In this document: positions 21,269 to 32,521 of the stretch, piece after piece
How the letters are laid out: each line of letters begins with the position of its first letter
How positions within the stretch are numbered: the first letter of the stretch is position 1
From: Brachynemurus nebulosus
Taxonomy: Eukaryota > Arthropoda > Insecta > Neuroptera > Myrmeleontidae
Reading direction: 5' to 3'
Assembly: GCA_035578155.1 (NCBI GenBank)
Contig: JAPWDM010000005.1
Coordinates: forward strand, 46,712,954-46,776,953
Length of the DNA stretch: 64,000 bases
Notes under the pieces: generated by a model
What the model saw: the letters and a program-made list of their open reading frames with translations, nothing else
The model's database searches: none
What the model was told of the DNA's origin: nothing
Position numbers and translations under genes: made by a program

Positions 21269-21548
21269 CTGACACGGTGCCTGAAACAGGTACGCATCCC
21301 CGAACGCTGTACTCAAACAAAATATATAATCCCGTTTCGGATGTTCGGGAATCGGTTGCATTATGGCGCCGTCCACAATGATCAAATGTTTCGGTGCCGC
21401 TTCGACCGAACGTCCTTCACGCGAGTCGCACGGATAAAATAATAGCGTAGTGCCTTTTAAACACACCCAATATCCTTTCCAGCCACGTTTACGAGCCAAC
21501 TCAATCTGATGCTTTTTACGTAATAGCCACTTTTTCACACTTAAAAAT
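21269..21548 (-). CDS. sif: still life (TIAM-type Rac GEF), internal exon: body of N-terminal PH domain
   Basis: Internal exon of 280 bp: one base completing a split codon, then 93 codons. On the minus strand the acceptor is TTTGTTACAG ending at 21549, after a T/C-rich tract; the donor is GTAAGC at 21268-21263. The peptide runs [20 protein letters not shown], then a tryptophan-rich [20 protein letters not shown], then [20 protein letters not shown], and ends QAPCQ. This is the seven-strand part of a PH domain: basic strand 1-2 loop, the YWVCLKG strand, and the FQAP strand before the C-terminal helix. The helix itself lies in the exon at 7109-7240, so an intron of 14 kb divides the domain. The protein is the Rac-activating exchange factor still life. 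The PH module of TIAM-family proteins helps membrane localisation; the catalytic DH-PH part must lie outside the window. The conservation with still life is strong enough that the identity is hardly in doubt; isoform choice is not determinable here. Confidence 0.94.
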
Positions 21549-22484
21549 CTGTAACAAACAAAGAAAGACTTTTAGTTGAAATATGTAATATGTTTTTTTT
21601 TTTTTTTGTTAAGAAAAACTGAATACATAATATTATTTCTGTCTTTATTCATGTTTACTATGATGTGTCATAAACTGTGGAATATAAATAAATGTTGGGG
21701 AAAGTAATAATATTTTGGTTTTGTTATTTACATTAAGAATATATCAAAATAATAATACAAATTTTGTCGTATAATATGAAAGTATATTAAAAAGCTTTTC
21801 AAAATTATTGAATTGTAGAAATTTCGGGGACAAAAAACTCATATAATTCATTTGGATATGTGAATAATATATTTGATGTGTATCGTCGTAAAACATTTGG
21901 GACAAGTAGGGACACGGGAAAAGCTTTTGCCAGGACTTAATTTGGGCTAGAATTTTAGGAGTTGCATGATTGAGAGCAGAGACATAATTACAATGAAGCA
22001 GGTGGAGTAGTGGGTCGGGTGTATTTATTTTTTTGCTCGTCATAATTAATTTTATGCTGGCAATCTAATATACCTAATTATGTGCCGATACACTTCTGTA
22101 TCGACGACAGCAACAAATAAACGCCGCTACTGGCAAAATCTTGTATTTTGAAATTCAAAATTTATTCGTGTGTAGGTACTTCGTTACTTTCTGAAAATAG
22201 GTTTAGTTTTTTTTTTTTTTAATATAAATTTCATAGGTTTCGGTCAGTATGACCATTACCAAACAAGTCAACATGATCATTATCCGACTTGTTTGATAAT
22301 GGTTATATTGACCGAAACATGTCATAAAAGTTTTAACAAAGTAACTTTTTGTAAAGTAAAATGTTTTATATGTATTGTATTTAAAACGAAACAATGGAAT
22401 TACGACGGGCTTCTTATCTTTGGAAAATATTTGTTTCTCAAAGGTGGAGAAATAAACTATGTAATTTAACTTGATGTCATAATT

Positions 22485-22522
22485 TCAAAAACCACTCGGG
22501 CAAAACCGCGAATAATAGCTAA
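22485..22522 (+). mobile_element. decayed Helitron-like 3' terminus
   Basis: CGGGCAAAACCGCG followed by a CTAA end before T resembles the better-preserved ends GCGGGCGAAGCCGCGGG...CTAG|T at 41620 and 57054. The 5' part cannot be delimited. Confidence 0.35.
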
Positions 22523-23329
22523 TCCATAATAATTTTTAATAAAAATTAAAATACGTTTGGTTAATGATTCTGATTACGGAAATTTCAACTTTAGACAAAA
22601 AAAATAATAAAATAAAAAAAGGAAACATTCTATTTAAACTAATAATTTGGGATGCTAATGATGTAGAAATAATGAAACGAGTAGCGATGTAAGATATCTC
22701 AATGGATTTGGGAAAATTTCTTACGCAAATATTTTTATACATATTATGTTTCGATAATGATTAATGTTTCTATCTCTCATTACAGATATCAATAGAAAAA
22801 AATTTATTTAAGCTCAATAATTATACAACTGTTTGAATGTACAACTTGCAAATTTCTTTTTTTTTTTTTGAACAATTTGGTGATATTTACAAAACATATT
22901 TTGATATTCTTGCCATTTCTAGGGTTCCGTACCTTGAAGGGAATAATGGAAGCCTTGTAAAATCACTTTCGTGTCTGTTTGTCTCACAGAGATTTCTCTC
23001 GAAAATTACTTAACGTAGGAATTTGAAATTTGGTATAATGTTAGGTCTCGATAACGTGCACATGTATCGCCAGTCAACGAATAGAAAAAAGGTTCTCGAT
23101 TAAAATTTGGGGGAGGGGGGTTAGTTTAGTCTAAAAAAAGTATGTAATCGTGTAGATATTGATTCATAGGTTAACTACGGGTTTTTTTCGGCGGTGTAAT
23201 AGTTGCTAATAAAGGAAAATGCATAGTAATAGGCAATATATTTACTAATGTTTCATTACAATCTGGGACAATTTATACATTTTTCAGTTATCACAAGCTT
23301 TGGATAAGATTTAAATACACATAATTAAA

Positions 23330-24455
23330 AAAAAAGTTTATTTCGTTTTAAATATTGTAATTTTTTTGTCTAATTTCACTGTTAAGATAATTTTATAACT
23401 TAACGCGTTTTCGGAGACTTACGACCATCTTCAGAGAAAATGCCTAAACACATTAAGGGGGACTACTAGTGTGACATTTTTCAAAAATTGAAAATTTTTT
23501 TTTGCATGTTTCGATAGTCTATAACTTCAAAAATAACATACTAAAATTTCAAGTGCATATCTCAAATAGTTTTTGAATGACAGCCATCCGAAGAGCGGAT
23601 CCTGATTTTCATTGTTAACTTTGAGCTATTTAGAAATGTATGAAGGTTGCTAGTTTGGGAGTTTCTGGCCGTGGCTGCCAGTTGTGGAGAAGCTAGACCC
23701 TGGCACATTTAAACGACTCATCTAGTTTTACTATGACCGTTATAGTGAGTACACCGTAAATAATTTTAGTAAATATTCTCAGTGATTAAAACTAAAAGGT
23801 AAATTTAAAAAAAACTACATTTTTCAAATTTTCTGCAGTTATAACTCGAAAACAAATCATCCGATCGAGTTGATTCTTATTGCAGCTTCTTTTATATATA
23901 TTTCTGCGTACCATGAACCTCCAGTTTTCCGATCGAATAAAAAATGTAATTTTTGCAGGCCAAAAATCATCAAATTTTCACGCAAAATTGGAAATTTTTT
24001 TTTATAAACTCCGCCATTTTGTTAAATTTAAACTTTTTTTTTTTCCGATTGAGGTTCACGGTACGGACAATACCTTCTAGTTTAATAGGCATTTTGGTTT
24101 TTTTGATTTCAGGCCCTGTGAAGGTCGCTATCACTGCAGCAGTGGGGGAACTTTTTTTTTCTGAGCCTTGGGAGATTGCGAATAACTCACTGAATTTTCA
24201 ATTTTTTGGTCCAAAAATTTTATCATGAATTTATTATATATAGACGAATATATTCTTAAAATATTAAAACATTCCATGTAGTAGTTTTCCTTAAAAAAAA
24301 TTCCCAAAAATCACCTTTTTTTCAGGCGATCACACTAGTAGTCCCCCTTAAGTTTTAAAGTCATTTTAATAACAGTGAAACTGGACAAACTAACTATAAG
24401 TTTATAAGTATACAATTTCAATATTTAGGGTGAAATTTCTCAAAGCAAATATTTG
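23330..24455. repeat. outer inverted repeat around the TTAA element
   Basis: The flanks of the TTAA element are themselves inverted: the left side reads (complement) ACAGTGAAATTAGACAAA...ACAATATTTAAAACGAAAT and the right side ACAGTGAAACTGGACAAA...TTCAATATTTAGGGTGAAAT. This suggests the element landed inside an older palindromic element. Confidence 0.45.
23457..24347. mobile_element. TTAA-flanked inverted-repeat element (piggyBac-type MITE)
   Basis: Perfect 18-bp terminal inverted repeats, GGGGGACTACTAGTGTGA at 23457-23474 and its complement ending 24347, each bordered by TTAA (23453-23456 and 24348-24351). The interior (891 bp in total) has no transposase frame; open frames near 23880-24228 show no recognisable content. 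The TTAA target suggests mobilisation by a piggyBac-class transposase. Confidence 0.75.
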
Positions 24456-25262
24456 GTCTATTGACTGCTCACTGTACGGAATACTAAATGTGCAAGCCCC
24501 ATTTCCTCTCGGCCATTTTTTTTTTTTTTTGATGACATTAAATAAAAATAATAAATTATATGTACCCAAGTATATTTATTATTTTCGATATCTTTGGTAT
24601 TTTTGAAGAATTCATCGAAGCAAAAAATCAAATGCTAGAAGCATTTTTATTAAAAATTATTTTTGCAATGTATCTACCTACCTAAATGATTGATAATATT
24701 TATAAATATGTATCATGTCATGATATTGATTGAAGTATAATGAAATATTTAGTATGGTGTATGTATGTACGTATATACAGGTGAGTTTTTTGAGAGTTTC
24801 TATTTCTGTTGAATCAAAAAGTTCTTCAGGTAAGACTTATACCTAGCGACAGATGTGACCAATCGATTACAAAATAGTCAGGAGCTTCATAGATCCTTAC
24901 ATTTTTTTTATAGTTTTAAAAAAATTAGTTTATGATTTAAAACTACCGGTAATACTGAAATTTCCATTACCTATTTTATTTTATATTCTTCAGTAATTGC
25001 ATTTTAACAATCACTTTTTTTTAAGTACGCCTGCGACTGACTTTAAACGACAACTGTCATTTAACTGTAGTGAGGTTAAATGTTTAACATTTACTGAAGT
25101 ATAAAAGTAAAAAAAAACGTAAATAATTTTCAATGAATTAATAAATATGCGTTAAATTATTGAATTAGCAGTTAATTTGAATGTTAGTCTTTTAAATTTA
25201 CTCATTTTGTGACAAAAACCTTAAAACCATTAAAAGTTGTGTTTGATGTTTCTATTTTAAAA

Positions 25263-25269
25263 AGTAAAC

Positions 25270-25274
<5 letters not shown>
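25263..25274. repeat. target-site duplication, 3' side of the non-coding retroelement copy
   Basis: AGTAAACTACTT, identical to 26727-26738; the last T merges with the poly(T) tract. Confidence 0.85.
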
Positions 25275-25303
<29 letters not shown>

Positions 25304-26726
25304 ATTAAAATTGGGGGTACTGCTGCCGGTGGATGGCGCGGTCAGCAGCACCCGGCGGCATCGCCAACAGAGGGCATGCGCCGCCATAAACGGTAAAGAT
25401 AAAAACATACACAAAACAGACAGGAACACATAAATGCGATAGACAAGGGACAGAACATACACATAATAAAATCCATCGATGGGCCCTGCCATCCCAGGGC
25501 TTAAAAAGAGCGGACAGTCCTTGGTGACGGTACGATAAGTACTAGACAGAGCGTCCGGTCACCAAGGCCTGGAAGCCATCGCTGGAACTCCCTCCGAGGT
25601 GTACAGGACCCCGGAGTGGAGAATACTGAGTAAAAATATCACAGATAACAACATCACAATAATATTACAAGGAAAAAAAAATATAAGAGGAAAATCTTAT
25701 TACGTCACTGGGGAGCCACAGGCCGACCAGTGCCGCAATAAGTAGTTAAAAACAAAACCGCTGAAGGGCTACAACAGCAAGCCCACAGCGGCACAATAAA
25801 ATATCACAGATAAGAATAAAAAAAATGATGTACCACCTCGGGTGGAAAAGGCCCTCAGTGGTACATCGTTAAAACAAAACGGATTAAACACAATCTTATT
25901 AAAAAATAAAAACAACAATATCACAGATTTCAAAAATTTCTTGCTCTGTGACACGATTCCGCTCCCCATAGTCTCGACAGTTCCGAAATGGCTTCGTCAA
26001 CACCTAGGAACTCACATGTGTAGGGACAGTGGAGACCGGTACGATGACTAGGCCACGTTCGTCCGAGTCGAGGCTACAGAGAACGGGACAATGCCACAAA
26101 GTATCACAGAGCCAACATCTGACCTGTGTTCGTATCACTTCGACGGGGCGGAAGCCGCCATATCAACGCCCACGAACGCATCCGTACGAGGGACAACGAC
26201 GTCTCCTTACTGGGCGAGCTCGCTCAAGCTGTTCGGGCAGACGTCGACTCGCACGCGTGGCCGATGAGAACGAGTGCGTCGAGAGCCGCATTCCTACCCA
26301 TCGAAATGACAAGAACAAGGCCAGGGAAATATCACAGACCGAGCAGCTAGACAATACCACGGCAGGCATGAAAACCTCAAGTGGTATAACAAGTATCACA
26401 GATATAAAAGTATCACAGATAGGTTGAACAAAATCACATATATAACATCACCCATTTCAACTCGTCTGAACGGTCTCGTCGGACTCCGAAGATCACACCC
26501 ATGGGAGTAGACAGCACTGACGACGCATTGAATTCCGGTCAAGGTACTAATTAAACCAAATCAAACTGACGCAGGCATAACACTCACTCAGGGGATACAA
26601 CATCGTCCTCTCCACACGATCATTCTTGTCGAAACACAGTACCAGAGCCTCGTCAGCCTGCTAGCCGAAGCTAACAGTTGCCCGCCGGGCACGAACGGGG
26701 ACGCGAAGGTTGGATTTCAGCCCAGC
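25275..26726 (-). mobile_element. non-coding retroelement copy related to the LINE 3' UTR
   Basis: On the minus strand this 1,452-bp insert ends in a poly(A) (poly(T) to 25302) and is flanked by a 12-bp target duplication, so it was inserted by target-primed reverse transcription. Its last about 600 bp align with the 3' UTR of the element at 12976-19867, with the same series of hairpins: 25316-25354, about 25352-25386, 25484-25500, 25519-25567, 25696-25742 and 25827-25867. The remaining 5' half has no ORF2 remnant that I could find; instead it carries more hairpins (for example about 26355-26388, and CTGTTAGC-TTCG-GCTAGCAG at 26658-26677) and the repeated TATCACAGA spacer. It is either a 5'-truncated member of a LINE subfamily with a longer 3' UTR, or a separate non-autonomous structured element. 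It lies in the same sense as sif. Confidence 0.85.
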
Positions 26727-26738
26727 AGTAAACTACTT
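26727..26738. repeat. target-site duplication, 5' side of the non-coding retroelement copy
   Basis: Matches 25263-25274 exactly over 12 bases. Confidence 0.85.
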
Positions 26739-29500
26739 ATTGGTCTGTCTATTAATATAATATTATTGATTTATTTCTTAGATAAAAAAATAAAGCATCC
26801 CGATTGCTTTTAATTTCAAATATTTTCCAGTGGTTGTGAAACATTATTAAGTATGGCGAACTTTTGTTCGTATTTAAATATACCTTAGTATTCTTATGCT
26901 CAATTGAAATTCAGTTAAACTTACATCCTGATTGAACCTATCCTATACAGATACGTATCTGTTTGCCGGAAATTAATAAATTTGCAAAAGAATTTTTATC
27001 TTCTATTTATGGTTTTTATTGTTGCACCAGATAGTGCGCTGATTCAGTTTTCTCAAGAAATTATTATTATATTATATAGCTCCATTTAAAAAAAATATAA
27101 GTTTGTGTCATAGCTAAAAAAATAATGGAGCTATAAAGTTACAGGTTAGAGTAATTGACTGTCTCCAGCGGTATAATTACAACTCTTATTTGACTAACTT
27201 TTGACTCACAACAAATCAATAGATAGATAGCTGTAATAAAAATGGCAACTTTCAAAAAACTCATCCTATATATATAGAATATATTCTCTCTTTTCTTCAT
27301 TTTTGGCCTTCGGTTCAGGTTTGAACGAAAGAAACGTAATATAAAACAGTAATTTTCATGATTTTAATTTTAAGGAAATTAGGTTGCTACGAAAAAATGA
27401 TGAAATTAGTTAGAACCAAACAAACTGGGTATAGATTTTATATAATAAAATAGGGAATTTTTATAATATAGCAACAAAAAATGATGCTAAAATCTAAAAT
27501 TTTTAGCATAGTAAATACATATTTGTATATGTGTTTTGAAAATGATGAAGAGACGCATTGTTAAGAAAAAGAAAAATTAAAGTGAAACGTGACAGGAGAT
27601 ACAAAAATAAAATGAGATTGTATCAGTTCAGATTAAAAAATTTTCAATGATCGTGGAAAAATTTTCAGATTGTCCAAAATTTAGGGTGTATTAACACAAC
27701 TTCTTTAAGGACAAAGAAATTTCATGAAAATGTAAAATTACTGATTTCGGATGATTCCGGTATAGTTCATGTATAATTTTTTCTTTTTCTTAGGTTTTAT
27801 TTATGTGCTATTAACAATCTAGAAGGGACTTTGCATAATTTATGTAGATACTTATTAAACTGGAACGTTGTTGTATATTTAATTTAATAAAAATAAAGGA
27901 GGAAAAAACTGGGAAAATGAAGTTATTAATTTTTCAATAAATGAAAGTTCATGTAGAAATTTTAAAAAGAAAAGATTTTCTAGTAAATCTTTTTACGTTT
28001 TTACTCTGGTGTATTTTTGAAAAGTTGGCATTTGAATATGTGTTAAAATTTTTATAGACTTTTTCGAATTTTTCGATGTCGATAACTTATGAAAATTTAT
28101 AGTCTCAACTGATTCACTGGAGTTTACGATTTTTCGATAGCATCTTTTGAGTGTATGTTTTTTGTATTTTTATTTGCATAAAAAAGATTGTACTATGAAA
28201 TATAAATATCGTCAGAGACCAGAGTGAATCCGTATATAAAAATAAGCTTTTTATTTTTTCAAAAAAAAAAAAAAAAAAAAAAAAAAAACAAGAAAAAAGA
28301 AAAAAGAATACCAAGTTTGATTTATTATTAAAATTTGACAGAATAAAAAATTTGGAATCAGTTAAAAATTGTTACATTTATGGAACTTATATTCAGAGTC
28401 GGTTCAACCAAAAACGAGGCCCGGTACAAACTTAACTTGCGGGGCCCTGAAAATTCAATTTTGTACTTGTGGAAAACTTCTCTACGAATCCCAGAGAAAT
28501 ACTTACCTATCCAAAATGCACAATCAGCACAATCAGTCATCAAAAGGTGATACTTACTAAACTATATCGTCTCATTTGAAATAAAAATAATGTACCCATA
28601 AATTGACGATAATAGGTATTTAAAAAAAAAAAAAAAACTAGTTCTGAAGCCGCTCTGAAGGAATTTGTTGGCACACTGGGATAAGAGAATTAAAACTGTG
28701 AAAACTGCGATGTATGTATATATATGTATCATACTTTAGACTTAATCAACAAAGTCCAAAACGCACTTGGTAATTTTTTTAAATATTCGATGCCATAATT
28801 AATATGGATAAATAATTTTCCAGAGGGAAATACAAATTGGTAAATATTTATTAGAAAATAAGAGAATAATATTTTTTTATGTTGAAAAAAAAAACGCCGT
28901 GAGCAGCGGGCCTCCATCACGGTAGTCGAATTTTTCCCTTCATCTTCGGTACTGAATGTCTACAAGCGAAATGTTGAAAGTTTACAAGCGATTTGTCATT
29001 TTGGTGGTTTCAAAACTGAGTGTCCGACTGATCGGGGCTTTAAAAAAGGTTTTAAGTTTTTAAGGGCTGAATCTCAGTAAATTTCAGTTTTGTACCGATA
29101 GCAGTTAGCAGGAAAAAAGCCAACACAATTCGTACGAGGGTATTCCTACCCATGCTTATCCGCCAATTGCCTTTGTGTTTTATTTTTAAATATTAAGAAA
29201 GGAACTTAAATAGTAAACTGAAAGGCCTTTATGAAGATATTTTTTCTATCCAAAATAATCCAAAATTCTATTTTATCTAAAAATCCAAAATTCCTATTTT
29301 ATAAATAAACAGTGACTTTAATAACATTTTTAAATTACTTAATATTTATGTAATGCATTTGTTATAAAAGAAAATTTTTCTTTTTAAATTTTTAAAATTA
29401 CTATATACGGCTACTCGTATTATTAGAATAAAAATAATGCATTTAAAACAAATTTAACAATACCATTGAATTTCGGTGCAAAAATGGGAGAAGTAGGGGG
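26739..29500. other. intronic sequence without a recognisable gene
   Basis: AT-rich; a 28-bp poly(A) run at 28261-28288. A GGGCCC-rich patch around 28410-28450 resembles interspersed repeat debris also suggested near 46590. Nothing else could be supported. Confidence 0.5.
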
Positions 29501-29504
29501 GAAA

Positions 29505-30320
29505 AGTAATGTGGAATCCCTAAAAGGCACTAGCTGGATACTAACTCTATGCACGTACAAAATTTCAGCTCTCTAGGTTTCCTTAGAGAGTCTCTAGACG
29601 TGTTAGAAAAAAAGCAAAAAAATCAAGGAAATATTGGCGTAAAAATTGCGTAAGGGTTAAAAGTTGAAACCTCCAAAAAGCAGTGGCTGGCTATTAACTT
29701 AACCTGTACACAAAATTTTAGCCCTCTAGGTTTAATTGGGGAGATTTTGATTCGAACGAAACTGTTAAAAAACAAGAAAAATCATGTTCTTTTTGGCATA
29801 AAATGGTGGGGTAAGGGTTAAAAGTTGAGACCCCCGAAAGCACCCCCTTCATATTAACTCAATCTGAATACAAAATTTCAGCCCTCTAGGTTTATTTGGG
29901 TGACCTGTGTGAGTGGTACAAACTTCGAAAACGTCGAAAATGGATGAAATTGTAGCTCAAAAATGGTGGGGGTGGGGGAAAAATATCGAAACCTCCAAAA
30001 AGAAGACCTTAGGTACGAACTCTATCAACATACCAAATTTCAACCCTCTAAGTTAATTCTGGGGGACTGTGGGCGCGTTAGATCCAGCCAAAATAATTTT
30101 TTCCCCCTCTACTCCCTCCAAATCATCCTAGGAAGCTCAATTGGATATGTTGTAGACAATTGACCGAAACATTATTTCCAACCATTTTGGAAAAGTTCTA
30201 TTGTTTTGTTCCCCCCCCCACTATCTCCTTAAAGGTTGGGTCGGATCCAAAATTTGATCCCACCTTGATAGTATTGAGGAAATGAACCCCACTTACCAAA
30301 TTTCAGCTCTTGCCTTCCAT
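29505..30320. repeat. tandem repeat, roughly 150-bp units, diverged
   Basis: About four to five units sharing ATACAAAATTTCAGCCCTCT, AGGTTTA-TTGGGGA and GGGTTAAAAGTTGA-type blocks, at about 29550, 29705, 29870, 30030 and (weak) 30295. Units are diverged in length and sequence. Open frames inside are not coding. Confidence 0.65.
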
Positions 30321-30352
30321 AGAGGGGCCTACACATGTCGAAAGGTATATGT

Positions 30353-30355
<3 letters not shown>

Positions 30356-30397
<42 letters not shown>
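30356..30397. repeat. (TA)n microsatellite
   Basis: TA run of about 42 bp. Confidence 0.95.
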
Positions 30398-30401
<4 letters not shown>

Positions 30402-32517
30402 CATTTTTTTTCTTCAGAATCGTGTTCTACGGGTCCGAAAACGGATAGCGCCCCTACTCTTGCCTCTTCCCGTTCTTATCGTATAGGTTGTATAAGTCGA
30501 ATTTTTTCAGTCGAAAAATTCGACTAAAAAGGTGAAAATATATATTTTTATACGTAAACAATTTTTATTTATAATTCCTTCTTCCTGTGTAAAGTCCTTC
30601 GACACAAAAATTAAATATTTTATCATCGAGTCAACACCAAAATAGTTATTTTCTTTTTTTATTCAATTTTTTATACCTCTTTCTGTGCCACAAATAAAAA
30701 AGGAAATATTTTCCTCAATGCCACCTATTCGATTTTATTAAAAAAGGAAATATATAACCTTTTTTTGTTGTCCCAATCCGATATTGATGGCAACCAAACA
30801 GGTAAACAGTTTGCGCCAAATTTTTTTTTTACATATTTTCATTTATTTTAATCGACGAACACATGATAACAGTGGCGGGTTTGATGAAAATTTTTGTACT
30901 GAATTGACATCCCTGTTTGTAGCGTTTGGCACATTTGTTTATTTATGTATTCTAGTGGTTTTCGCTCACGGAGACAATAATAATAATCATCTATCAGCGA
31001 AGCGGTGAAACGTGCGTTGGTTATAATCGACAAGTTTTTTTTTTTTTTGGCAAGCGACTCCGACATTTTGATCAATATAGGTTAGAGCACTCTCTCTATT
31101 AATATTGTTTTATTTAACGGAGAAATATGTCAAAAGTTATTCGTTTATCTAAATGGTAGATTAATGTATCAAATGTGATAGCATTTTAATTCCGATATTG
31201 ATAAATTTTCGTTGTCTGGTGTAGAATTTTTGATTTAATCGTAAAAATTTTGTGAAAATTGTATAATTTTGAATTAAAGTTTTTATTTTTACTAACGAAA
31301 GTATAATATACCGGAACATAGATTTTGAAAATGAAAAAAAGCGGTTTCGAAAACCTTAAAATATTTTTAATTTATGTAGTTTTATATCGCTACAAATTTC
31401 AAGTTATATATTGAGCTTAAAATTTCTTTTTTTACATATTAATGCATTATTTTCAACAACAGACTCCCTAATAAATATGATTTAATGAAATTTTTTATAT
31501 TTTAAAATTTGTCTAATATTGTTGGTTTCAATTATTGGTTTTTATTTTTTTTTTACAACAGTCAAAGGTCGAAGCTCCTTAAAAATAAAATGAACATCAC
31601 CGAAAGTCCATAGAACGGCTCAAAATTTTTTGTTAAGGAGATTCAAAATTATAATTGTGACGTCATCATGTTCTAAATTTTTTTAATATTATCTGTTATC
31701 ATTTATATTGATAATTTAAAAAATTCCGATATTTGTACTAAATTGAACTCCATTAATATTTATCGACTTATTCAGCGATACACTTCCATACATTTCGATC
31801 TAATTATAAACAAAACGATTCAAATTAAGTGTAATGAATTAACGAATTTATTATCGAAACGAAATGGTAATTACCAAATAGCAATTGAATGGAAATTGGT
31901 AGGCAATTATTCCAATTTCTTATCTTGATTTGACTCACAAGTATATTTTATCAAAACACCTAATATTGTTTTGTATTAAAACTCCGTATAATAATTTGAC
32001 ATTAATGTCAATAACATTTACACACGCCTAATTGAGGTGAAATAACAAAAAAAAAAACTTTTCCAATTGCCACATAATCAATGGAAAAATCGAACCACGA
32101 AAATTGATAGAAAAACACGTCTTTATAAATAAATTAATAAGAAGAAAAACTTTGAATATTATGTACCGTAAAACCCCCTAACCTTTACCTGTCGAACCTA
32201 ATTTTACTATACCACACTTTGTGTTAAAATTTCATGGCTCGTAATACCTATAGCATTTTGTTAGTGACACAGCTATTTTTAACAAACTACTATAGTGTTC
32301 TATAAATATTTTTGACATTACCAGCCGTCATTTATTTAAATATTTAGCCTTTTTCGGTTTATATGGTACATTGCTGTTTTCAAAAAGTTTGCAAACTTTA
32401 GGTAATATTTCAGAAGCTATAAAGGTAATTTTATCATATGAAAAATTACATAAATCTCAAAAGTATTTCGAAGTAATTTTCATATTTATTTACTCTCGTA
32501 TTATCGAATGATTCGTT
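30398..32517. other. intronic sequence without a recognisable gene
   Basis: AT-rich with a slightly GC-richer patch (about 30860-31080) that holds open frames on both strands but no recognised protein. No RNA gene seen. Confidence 0.45.
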
Positions 32518-32521
32518 TTAA

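Noticed and set aside
25202..25492. Open frame shared by both retroelement copies (begins MAGPIDGFYYVYVLSL)
   Set aside because: It is seen in both 3' UTRs, but it overlaps the terminal hairpins and poly(A) and ends in translated A tail or flank; the C-terminal part is not a defined protein. Shared RNA structure explains the conservation better.
26029..26427. Plus-strand open frames in the second retroelement copy
   Set aside because: They overlap in two frames, read antisense to the insert and show no domain; the region is better explained as structured non-coding sequence.
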